A stretch of 32,568 nt of DNA, taken from assembly GCA_026985785.1 (NCBI GenBank), contig JALSPT010000172.1, positions 1 to 32,568 of the forward strand, in the 5' to 3' direction. The stretch is from Anaerolineales bacterium (GTDB taxonomy: Bacteria; Chloroflexota; Anaerolineae; Anaerolineales; DRMV01). Made by a program: the position numbers and the translations under genes. Of the stretch, positions 10,677-16,549 are shown in pieces (positions within the stretch are counted from its first letter, which is position 1; each line of letters begins with the position of its first letter). The notes below the pieces were generated by a model that ran no database searches, was not told the origin of the DNA, and saw nothing but the letters and a program-made list of their open reading frames with translations.

Positions 10677-11135
10677 TTACGGATAGAAAACGCCCTGGGC
10701 CGTCACACTCCCCAAGAGCGCAGAAACCAGTACATTGATCAAACTCACGAGCATCAGCACGCTCACCGCCCGCCGAAACCACACCGGCATCACCAGTTTT
10801 TCTTCCCCTCGACGGGTGAGATAAATACACGCCGTCATGGTAATCGGCACCATTGTCCCCCACGAAGCCATCCACGGCAGCGCCCAACTCACCCACGCTT
10901 CAGGCGCTTTCATCCAATACGCAGGGCGCGCATACATCACGGCTATTCCACTGAAAACCGTGAGCCAGGCAAAAGCCACCATAGCCTGCCAGGGACGTCG
11001 CCGCAGCAAGCGTCGTCGCCGCCCCAGCCAGGGCACGATTTTCCCCAACCGCCCCGCGTCCGCCACACACAGCGTGGTCAGCACCACCAGCGGCAGGCCA
11101 AACACTATGCCGTGCACCAACGCCCAAAAGCGCAT
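10677..11135 (-). CDS. Four-helix membrane protein of unknown function
   Basis: I do not recognise this 152-residue protein. It has hydrophobic segments at about 5-27 (ALVHGIVFGLPLVVLTTLCV), 50-67, 83-108 (WVSWALPWMASWGTMVPITMTACIYL) and 124-147, with basic loops RLGKIVPWLGRRRRLLRRRPWQ and LTRRGEEK. One His (H9) sits in the first helix, but there is no paired His pattern for heme. The ATG at 11135 has GGTGAGGTGAG just upstream. It is the first gene of a two-gene membrane operon. A loose resemblance in layout to quinone- or heme-associated small membrane proteins is not enough for a call. Confidence 0.65.
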   Translation of the reverse strand: MRFWALVHGIVFGLPLVVLTTLCVADAGRLGKIVPWLGRRRRLLRRRPWQAMVAFAWLTVFSGIAVMYARPAYWMKAPEAWVSWALPWMASWGTMVPITMTACIYLTRRGEEKLVMPVWFRRAVSVLMLVSLINVLVSALLGSVTAQGVFYP

Positions 11136-11165
11136 CTCACCTCACCTTGCCCAATAAAAAATAAC

Positions 11166-11187
11166 GGCAGCATCGTGCATTACTGCC
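11166..11187 (-). terminator. Possible weak terminator or attenuator before the membrane operon
   Basis: On the minus strand GGCAG...CTGCC with an inner GCA-CGA-TGC is followed by GTTATTTTTTATT. It could end the upstream methyltransferase transcript or attenuate the membrane-protein operon, whose ATG is 18 bases beyond the T-run. The outer stem is short. Confidence 0.4.
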
Positions 11188-11232
11188 CCAGTATCCATTG
11201 TAGGGGCTGTCAGGGCACATGCACAGCGACAA

Positions 11233-11261
11233 GTGACACGATTTTTTTATGGATTTGTCAC
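11233..11261. promoter_or_regulatory. Widely spaced inverted repeat GTGACA/TGTCAC
   Basis: GTGACA (11233-11238) and TGTCAC (11256-11261) are perfect complements with centres 23 bp apart, about two helical turns. They flank an A/T run between the methyltransferase stop and the membrane operon. It could be a dimeric regulator site or a 6-bp RNA stem. Confidence 0.3.
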
Positions 11262-11276
11262 ATTTTTTCGGCGGCG

Positions 11277-12521
11277 CTACCCCCGCCGCCACAGGCTCAC
11301 CGTTTCGATGTGATACGTTTGAGGGAACATATCGAACGGCGTCGCTTCCACCAGGCGATAGCCGTGCCGCCGCAAGCGTTTGCCGTCGCGGGCCAGCGTG
11401 GCCGGATCGCAGGACACATACACCACCACCTCGGGCTGCAATGCCACAAGCCCGTCCAGCGCCGGGCGACTCAGGCCGCTGCGGGGCGGGTCGAGCAGCA
11501 CCACATCGGGGCGGAAGCCATCGCGAACGAGGTGCTCCACCACGCTTTCCACCGGCGCTTCGTACAGGGCAATATCCCCTTCCTCATCCGCCAGGTTGAA
11601 GCCGAAGTCGTCGCACGCGCTGGGGGAGGATTCGACCGCGACCAGTTGCCGCACCCGTGAAGCCAGAAAAGCGCTAAACAGCCCCACGCCGCTGTAGAGT
11701 TCCAGCAGCACGGTCTCGGAGGTCAGGGGAAGGCGCTCCAGCACATGGCTTACCATGGCCTCGGCCACCGGCAAATTCACCTGGAAGAACGACGCCGCCG
11801 AGACACGAAACAGCCGCCCATGCACCGCCATCACCAGAAAGCCCCGCCCGGCCATGACGAACGTTTCACCTCGCGGGGCGGTGTAAACCACCGAGAGGGG
11901 CAAATCCACCGTCAAGGGGGGCGGCAGCGGCGCTTCGCCGCGCAGCCAGAGCAGCACCTCATCGCCCGCGCCCACCCGCAGGTGCGCCCGCGTGACGCCG
12001 CTTTCGCCCTCGAAGTTCAAGCGAGGGATGATCTCCCGCAGCGGTTGGGCTGCCAGCAGGCAATCTTCCACCGGCACCACCCGCTCCGAGCGTCGCGCCC
12101 GAAAACCCACCGCGCCATCCGGCGCGAGGTGCAACTGAATGTGGTTGCGGTAGCCCCACGGTCGGGGGGAGGGCACGGTGGGTGCTACCGGCGGGTCGGC
12201 AAAACCGCCAATGCGCTGCAACTGATCGCGCACGATGGCCTGCTTAGCGGCCAGTTGGGCCGGATAGTTCACGTGCTGATAGTGGCAGCCACCGCAGCGC
12301 CCGTAATACGGACAACGGGGCGCCACACGGTCGGGCGAGGTCTCCAGCAATTCAACAGTCTCCCCGCGGGCATAGCGCGGCTTATCCTCCACCAGGCGCA
12401 GGCGCACCCGCTCACCGGGCAGCGTAAAAGGCACGAACACCGCCCGGCCATCGGGCAGTCGCCCCATGGCTTCGCCGCCGTAAGCCCATGTGCTCAATGC
12501 CACCTCATACTCAGTGGTCAT
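11277..12521 (-). CDS. RumA/RlmD-family rRNA (uracil-5-)-methyltransferase
   Basis: A SAM-dependent m5U methyltransferase of the TrmA/RlmC/RlmD family, acting on 23S rRNA or tRNA. From the chosen ATG: an N-terminal TRAM domain (about 1-60), then four likely iron-sulfur ligands (C70, C76, C79 in CPYYGRCGGC; C154 in PVEDCLL). A Rossmann domain follows with LLELYSGVGLFS, then DPPRSGLS and the catalytic SCDPATLARD (Cys371). I start at 12521 rather than the track's 12542 because GGAAGG lies upstream and the family begins near there; this overlaps the M16 gene by 11 nt. The exact target uridine (1939 or 747 type) is not readable. Confidence 0.9.
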   Translation of the reverse strand: MTTEYEVALSTWAYGGEAMGRLPDGRAVFVPFTLPGERVRLRLVEDKPRYARGETVELLETSPDRVAPRCPYYGRCGGCHYQHVNYPAQLAAKQAIVRDQLQRIGGFADPPVAPTVPSPRPWGYRNHIQLHLAPDGAVGFRARRSERVVPVEDCLLAAQPLREIIPRLNFEGESGVTRAHLRVGAGDEVLLWLRGEAPLPPPLTVDLPLSVVYTAPRGETFVMAGRGFLVMAVHGRLFRVSAASFFQVNLPVAEAMVSHVLERLPLTSETVLLELYSGVGLFSAFLASRVRQLVAVESSPSACDDFGFNLADEEGDIALYEAPVESVVEHLVRDGFRPDVVLLDPPRSGLSRPALDGLVALQPEVVVYVSCDPATLARDGKRLRRHGYRLVEATPFDMFPQTYHIETVSLWRRG

Positions 12522-13800
12522 CAGAAGCGCCTTCCACCTCACCGGCTACCGCCACGGCCAGCCGCTCCGGGTCCAGATAGCGCCGGGCGGCCTCCAGAAT
12601 GACCTCCGGCGTGACGGCGCGCACGCGGTCGGCAAAACGGCGGTAATAATCCAATCCCAGGCCGTATCGCTCGATGGTCAGCAGCGCACCGGCCACCCCG
12701 GCATTGCTCTCGAAACTAAGCGGCAGGTTACCCACAATGCCCGCCTGCGCGTCGGCCAGTTCCTCTGCAGTCACCGGCTCGCTGACAAAGCGGCGGATCT
12801 CGGCGAGGATGAGGGCAACCGCCCGTTCCACATTGGCCGGTGCCACGCCGGCATTCACCTCCCACGGCCCGGGGCCGTAGCCGCCATGCAGTTCGGAATA
12901 GGCATAATACGCCAGGCCCGCCTGTTCGCGCACCGCGTCGCCAATGCGCCCCATCAGGCCAAAGCGCCCCAAGATGGTATTGCCCACCATCGCCGGTAGG
13001 TAATCCTCGGCAGTGCGCGCCGGCCCGGCCGCGCCCACCACCACATCACACTGGCTCTTGCCGGGAATGGGCACCGCGGCACGGGTAAGGCGCTCCAGCG
13101 GCTGCAGCGGGGGTAGCGGCGGCGGGGTGGGCTGTTCGGAATTGCGCCACTCGCCCAAGGCTGCCGCCACGGCCTCCACCGCCCGCTGCGGCTCGACTGC
13201 GCCGACCACGGCCACCACCATCCCGCGCGGCCCAAAATGGCGGCGGTGGAAGGCCTGCAAATCCTCCCGCGTGATGGCCTGGATGGTCTCAGGGTAACCG
13301 TCGTCGGGGCGGGCATAAGGATGCTCGCGATATACCAGTTGGTCGAAGGCCAGTTCGGCCATCTCGGCGGTATCCTGCGCGCGCAACGCCAAGGAAGTCA
13401 GCCACTGGGCGCGCTGCTTTTCCACCTCCTCGGCGGGGAAGGTGGGCGTTTGCAGCACCTCCGCGAGCAGATCCAGCAGCAAGGGCAGATCTTCGGCCAG
13501 GGCCTTGCCGCTAAAGCCAGTGGTGTGGGTATGGCCGCGGAAGCCCAGCCGCGCGCCGTTGGACTCCAAGAGGTCGAACAAGGCATCGAAAGTATGGCGC
13601 TCGGTGCCGCGCAGCAACATGCTGGCGGTGAAATTCGCCAGGCCGAGACGGTCGTCGCGGTCGTAAAGCGCCCCCACTTGCAGGAAGCCGCTCACCACCA
13701 CCGACGGGCTATGGAAGTTCGCGCGCGCCAGCACGGTGATGCCGTTGGAAAGCGCGACACGGAGGACATCGTCCGGGCCGGGGATGGCCTGAGAAGGCAT
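12511..13800 (-). CDS. M16 (pitrilysin-like) peptidase homologue, predicted non-catalytic
   Basis: A 429-residue protein with the two-lobed M16B layout. The inverted zinc motif is lost: where active members read GLAHFLEHMLFKGT, this has GLANFTASMLLRGT, so H, E and H of HxxEH are replaced by N56, A59 and S60. The second lobe keeps typical features (GRFGLMGRIGDAVREQAGLAYYAYSEL and RYGLGLDYYRRFADRV). Such degenerate subunits normally pair with an active M16 subunit, as in the bacterial heterodimeric proteases and mitochondrial MPP. No active partner is adjacent; the next gene overlaps it and is an RNA methyltransferase. The ATG follows GGAGAC. Confidence 0.88.
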   Translation of the reverse strand: MPSQAIPGPDDVLRVALSNGITVLARANFHSPSVVVSGFLQVGALYDRDDRLGLANFTASMLLRGTERHTFDALFDLLESNGARLGFRGHTHTTGFSGKALAEDLPLLLDLLAEVLQTPTFPAEEVEKQRAQWLTSLALRAQDTAEMAELAFDQLVYREHPYARPDDGYPETIQAITREDLQAFHRRHFGPRGMVVAVVGAVEPQRAVEAVAAALGEWRNSEQPTPPPLPPLQPLERLTRAAVPIPGKSQCDVVVGAAGPARTAEDYLPAMVGNTILGRFGLMGRIGDAVREQAGLAYYAYSELHGGYGPGPWEVNAGVAPANVERAVALILAEIRRFVSEPVTAEELADAQAGIVGNLPLSFESNAGVAGALLTIERYGLGLDYYRRFADRVRAVTPEVILEAARRYLDPERLAVAVAGEVEGASDDH

Positions 13801-13824
13801 CGTTCGTCTCCATTAAAGAAGGGA

Positions 13825-13856
13825 TAAGAAAACAGCCGCCTCCGATTTGCGGCTGT
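13825..13856 (-). terminator. Leader terminator/attenuator before the M16 gene
   Basis: Minus strand: ACAGCCGC-AAATCGGAG-GCGGCTGT then TTTTCTT. This is an intrinsic-terminator shape, 8-bp GC-rich stem plus U-tract. It begins about six bases after the predicted transcription start and lies before the M16 ATG, so it can only attenuate that gene or produce a tiny RNA. Confidence 0.65.
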
Positions 13857-13867
13857 GAGGCAAGGAT

Positions 13868-13896
13868 ATGGTACTGAGAGGCGGCAGCCATGTCAA
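13868..13896 (-). promoter_or_regulatory. Promoter of the M16-methyltransferase operon
   Basis: Minus strand reads TTGACA, 17 bases, TACCAT: a perfect -35 box and optimal spacing. Predicted start is near 13861, immediately before the terminator-like hairpin. Confidence 0.8.
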
Positions 13897-13939
13897 GCAT
13901 TGGCGCCCCACGCCGTCAAAACCGGCCATTTTTCCGGGC

Positions 13940-13968
13940 TTGCAATCCCTCGCCAGTTGTGCTAAAGT
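13940..13968 (+). promoter_or_regulatory. Promoter of the helical protein-REC-thpR-rsfS run
   Basis: TTGCAA, 17 bases, TAAAGT. It lies divergent from the M16 promoter with about 45 bases between the -35 boxes. Confidence 0.55.
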
Positions 13969-14016
13969 GTAGACGTGCAGGCTGGGTAGCCGCAAGCGGG
14001 CAAGGAGGAAGGCAAC

Positions 14017-14325
14017 ATACACGACGAACTGGAGCAAATGGCCGAGAATATCCGCCGCGCGCTGAGGGCCGTTGAGCGTGCCCACGAAGAGGGGCAAAAC
14101 CTGCAGCGCGAGGCCTCGGAGGAAAGCCTGCGCCGCTATCAACGCGAACTGCAGCGCCTCCTCAAAGAGCTCCAAGCCATTGACCGCTTCATTCACAATG
14201 AAGTGGAGGTGGCTGTGGAAGACATCAGCGAGCTGGTGCATCGCGCCATCGAAGGGCATCCCTCTCCGCTGGCATACCGCCACACTCCCAAGCCGGAGAT
14301 CACATCCCAGGAAAAGGACGGTTAG
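14017..14325 (+). CDS. Small helical/coiled-coil protein, probable ATA start
   Basis: I do not recognise this protein. It is almost wholly charged and helical (RRALRAVERAHEEGQNLQREASEESLRRYQRELQRLLKELQAIDRF), followed by EVEVAVEDISELVHRAIEG and a loose tail. An in-frame TAG at 13987 limits starts to ATA 14017, CTG 14029 or ATG 14038. The only well-placed ribosome site, AGGAGG (14003-14008), is eight bases before ATA but 29 before ATG, so I place the start at ATA with caution; the track uses ATG 14038 (95 aa). It ends three bases before the receiver protein. A role as partner or scaffold of that receiver is inferred from adjacency only. Confidence 0.6.
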   Translation: MHDELEQMAENIRRALRAVERAHEEGQNLQREASEESLRRYQRELQRLLKELQAIDRFIHNEVEVAVEDISELVHRAIEGHPSPLAYRHTPKPEITSQEKDG

Positions 14326-14328
14326 CCT

Positions 14329-14730
14329 ATGCCTTTCATCCTGCCTGAGTCTTTCGCTGAAGTTGCCATCGTGGAAGATGACGATGACACGGCGGAAATG
14401 CTGGCCGAAATGGTACGGCTCAGCGGGTACGAGGTGCGGCTTTATCATGGGGCACAAACGGCCATGGCGGCGTTCAGGAAGCACGCTCCTGACCTGGTGA
14501 TGCTCGACATCATGATGCCCGACATCTCAGGGCTGGAAGTGCTTCGGCACCTACGCCGCGACCCGGCTTTGCACAGCATCCCCGTGATCATCCTTTCGGC
14601 CAAAGGCACCCCCCAAGAGGTAAAAGAAGGGCTGGAGGCCGGGGCAAACATGTACCTCACCAAGCCGGTACAATTCGGTGAGGTCAAGGCCGCCTTGCAA
14701 AAATTCCTTCCTGGCGCCCCGGCAGAATGA
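14329..14730 (+). CDS. Stand-alone response-regulator receiver protein (CheY-like)
   Basis: A single REC domain of 133 residues. The acidic cluster EDDDD (16-20), phosphoacceptor Asp60 in LVMLDIMMPD, Ser90 in VIILSAKG and Lys112 in YLTKPV are all present, so it should be phosphorylatable. There is no output domain, so it must act through a partner protein. No histidine kinase is in the window. It lies three bases after the small helical protein, the likeliest local partner, and 18 bases before thpR. Confidence 0.93.
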   Translation: MPFILPESFAEVAIVEDDDDTAEMLAEMVRLSGYEVRLYHGAQTAMAAFRKHAPDLVMLDIMMPDISGLEVLRHLRRDPALHSIPVIILSAKGTPQEVKEGLEAGANMYLTKPVQFGEVKAALQKFLPGAPAE

Positions 14731-14748
14731 GGTTCCGTTGAGGTATTC

Positions 14749-15351
14749 ATGGGCGTATTGAGAGCCTTCATTGCCATTGATTTACCGGCAGAAGTCCGCC
14801 AAAACCTATCCAAGGTGATGCATAAACTGCAACAGGATCTGGCAGGCTACCCCATTCGCTGGGTCACGCCCGGGAACATTCACCTGACGCTGAAGTTTCT
14901 GGGCGATGTCTCCGAGCAGAACCTCAACGTCCTGACCCATTTGCTCGAGGGTGAAGTACAAACCCACCCGCCCTTTGAATTCAGCGTCGGGCAACTGGGG
15001 GCATTCCCAGATGTACGACGGCCGCGGGTCATCTGGATCGGCGTAGAGGCACCGGATGAGTTGTTTGGCTTGCAACGAGGGGTCGATCATGTCATGGCTA
15101 AACTCGGCTATGCGCGGGAGCGCCGCGCCTACCAGCCCCATCTCACCTTAGGGCGGGTGGCGCGCAACGCCAGCGGTTCCCAGTTGCGCGAGATCGGCCA
15201 TCACCTGCGAGAAACGCACGTCGGTTTCCTGGGAAGCGTTCGCGCTACCGAGGTTCACCTTTACCGTAGCGACCTGCGGCCTGAGGGACCCATTTACACC
15301 CGTTTGTTCACCTCTCAATTGAACCCCGCCGCCCCGCCGGCCATCCTGTGA
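14749..15351 (+). CDS. thpR: RNA 2',3'-cyclic phosphodiesterase (2H/LigT family)
   Basis: A 2H phosphoesterase that opens 2',3'-cyclic phosphate RNA ends, historically called 2'-5' RNA ligase. The two catalytic HxTx motifs are HLTL at His45 (GNIHLTLKFLGDV) and at His131 (YQPHLTLGRVAR). The N-terminus MGVLRAFIAIDLPAEVR is typical and the 200-residue length is normal. TTGAGG lies before the ATG. It sits between the stand-alone receiver and rsfS in one apparent operon, linking it loosely to RNA and ribosome functions. Confidence 0.93.
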   Translation: MGVLRAFIAIDLPAEVRQNLSKVMHKLQQDLAGYPIRWVTPGNIHLTLKFLGDVSEQNLNVLTHLLEGEVQTHPPFEFSVGQLGAFPDVRRPRVIWIGVEAPDELFGLQRGVDHVMAKLGYARERRAYQPHLTLGRVARNASGSQLREIGHHLRETHVGFLGSVRATEVHLYRSDLRPEGPIYTRLFTSQLNPAAPPAIL

Positions 15352-15394
15352 AACACACGCCCTATCAATCCTTTCTCTCGTCCAAGGAGGCTCC

Positions 15395-15736
15395 TTGAAC
15401 GCGTTGACTTTTGCACATCAACTGGTTGATGCCCTGGTGGAACACAAGGGGGAGGACATCGTGTTGTTGGACATCCACGAACTGGCGCCCTTCGCCGATT
15501 ACTTTGTGATTTGCTCCGGCACCAGCGACCGGATGCTGGATGCGCTGGCGCGCGTCGCCGCCGACGAAGGGAAAAAAGCCAAAATCCCCGGACGGATAGA
15601 AGGCACAGCCCGTTCAGGTTGGGTGCTGATCGATTTTGGGGAGGTCGTCGTGCATCTTTTCTCCCCCGATTTACGGGCCTATTATCGCCTGGAGGATCTG
15701 TGGGGAGACGGCCAGGTTTTGTTGCACGTCCAGTAA
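15395..15736 (+). CDS. rsfS: Ribosomal silencing factor RsfS
   Basis: RsfS binds ribosomal protein uL14 and stops 30S-50S joining when nutrients are low. The 113-residue protein has the family core DIVLLDIHELAPFADYFVICSGTSDRMLDALA, then RIEGTARSGWVLIDFGEVVVHLFSPDLRAYYRLEDLWGDG. It starts at TTG, supported by the strong AAGGAGG seven bases upstream and by the family N-terminus; no ATG fits. It follows thpR by 43 bases. The usual neighbour nadD is not here. Confidence 0.95.
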   Translation: MNALTFAHQLVDALVEHKGEDIVLLDIHELAPFADYFVICSGTSDRMLDALARVAADEGKKAKIPGRIEGTARSGWVLIDFGEVVVHLFSPDLRAYYRLEDLWGDGQVLLHVQ

Positions 15737-15790
15737 CCCCTCCAAGAAGCCATTGCCCCAAACGCCACACACGCGGCAACACCACTCCTC

Positions 15791-15819
15791 TTGCCACCAA
15801 CAGACGAGCGCGCTATAAT
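15791..15819 (+). promoter_or_regulatory. Promoter of the FmdB-like gene
   Basis: TTGCCA (15791-15796), 17 bases, TATAAT (15814-15819). The predicted leader is about 50 bases, with GAGGTG before the ATG. Confidence 0.8.
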
Positions 15820-15874
15820 CAGCGTGCCCATCGAGGCAGGTTTTGTGAACTTTCTGGTGGGACGAGGTGCTGCT

Positions 15875-16198
15875 ATGCCGGTTTACACTTACCGTTGTGA
15901 CGCGTGTGGTTTTACCTTCGACCAACGACTGGGATTCAACGATGCTCCCCCAACCCGCTGTCCCGAATGCGGTGCGGAGGCATTGTATCGCGTCTACAAG
16001 CCGGTGGGCATCGTGTTCAAAGGCTCTGGCTTTTACGCCACCGATCACCGCTCACCCTCCGGCACGAAAACCAGCGGCAACGGGAAAGAGCCAACCGCCA
16101 AAACGGAACAAAAAGCCGAAAGCAGCGCCGAGAAAAGCCCGGCAGCCAACAAAAAAGGCGAAGCCAAAGCCACCCCAAAGGCCACAACCACAGCGTAG
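15875..16198 (+). CDS. FmdB-family zinc ribbon protein
   Basis: A 107-residue protein whose N-terminus MPVYTYRCDACGFTFDQRLGFND...RCPECGAEALYRVYKPVGIVFKGSGFYATD is the FmdB/CxxC-CxxC zinc ribbon, with likely zinc ligands Cys8, Cys11, Cys29 and Cys32. The C-terminal half is a low-complexity Lys/Ala/Glu/Thr tail that is probably disordered. FmdB was named as a putative regulator of formamidase genes, but its real role is unclear. I start at the ATG after GAGGTG rather than at the track's upstream start, because the family begins with MPxYxYxC. It has its own promoter and ends before the hairpin-rich repeat. Confidence 0.9.
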   Translation: MPVYTYRCDACGFTFDQRLGFNDAPPTRCPECGAEALYRVYKPVGIVFKGSGFYATDHRSPSGTKTSGNGKEPTAKTEQKAESSAEKSPAANKKGEAKATPKATTTA

Positions 16199-16368
16199 GC
16201 ACCTCCTTCGTCGTCGCGCTGTCCAAGACATCGTGGAAAAGCGTTGCACGGATAGCCTGCAAGGGGGCATTCCACCCGCGCAGGGCTTTTCAATAATAGC
16301 CAAATCTATCGCATTTTGCCGCGCCAAGGCTGATCTCACCCATCCCCCAGCCGCCTGACGGCGGCTTT

Positions 16369-16403
16369 CCCCCTTCCCTCTCTTAGTAAGAGAGGGAAGG
16401 GGG
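16369..16403. repeat. Perfect 17-bp-arm palindrome
   Basis: CCCCCTTCCCTCTCTTA and its exact complement are separated by a single G. The one-base centre suggests a cruciform or transposition-derived palindrome rather than an ordinary terminator. Confidence 0.9.
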
Positions 16404-16404
16404 T

Positions 16405-16435
16405 GCCCAAAAAGCGCAAAATGCGCTTTTTGGGC
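16405..16435. repeat. 14-bp-arm hairpin
   Basis: GCCCAAAAAGCGCA-AAA-TGCGCTTTTTGGGC is a perfect stem with a three-base loop, two bases after the preceding palindrome. The next bases are GGGGG, so it is not a clear terminator. Confidence 0.9.
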
Positions 16436-16534
16436 GGGGGTTAGGAGAGATCTTCGTCTCTGGAGTAACCAAGTGCAAGACTTTTGAAAAGCCCTGCCAC
16501 CCGCGCAGGGTGAGCCCATCCCTCTCCCTGCCCA

Positions 16535-16543
16535 TGGTATAAT
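16535..16543 (+). promoter_or_regulatory. Extended -10 promoter of the DsbA-like gene (leaderless)
   Basis: TGGTATAAT is an extended -10 box. Six bases (CGCTCC) separate it from the ATG, so the mRNA should start at or beside the start codon. It lies just outside the MITE-like element. Confidence 0.75.
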
Positions 16544-16549
16544 CGCTCC

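Larger units (their letters stand above)
16272..16510. mobile_element. MITE/REP-like hairpin element with terminal inverted repeats
   Basis: A 14-bp perfect terminal inverted repeat, GCAGGGCTTTTCAA (16280-16293) and TTGAAAAGCCCTGC (16484-16497), bounds about 218 bp without a gene. A 14-bp direct repeat, CCACCCGCGCAGGG, lies at both ends (16272-16285 and 16497-16510), partly overlapping the inverted repeats. Four hairpins lie inside: 16349-16366 (AGCCGCC/GGCGGCT), 16369-16403 (17-bp arms), 16405-16435 (14-bp arms) and 16446-16461. There is no transposase; it would depend on one elsewhere. It fills most of the 351-bp gap between the FmdB-like and DsbA-like genes. Confidence 0.65.

Noticed and set aside
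13709-13900. 63-residue minus ORF as an attenuator leader peptide of the M16 gene
   Set aside because: Its ATG lies upstream of the predicted -10 box and the frame runs out of phase into the M16 gene; it is not in the predicted transcript.
16272-16510. CRISPR array
   Set aside because: The repeats are inverted hairpins and only two direct copies exist; there is no regular repeat-spacer pattern and no cas gene nearby.
16052-16519. 155-residue minus ORF with HPLPSLTKRGKGESR
   Set aside because: It is a translation of the hairpin-rich repeat and the antisense of the FmdB-like gene, not a protein gene.
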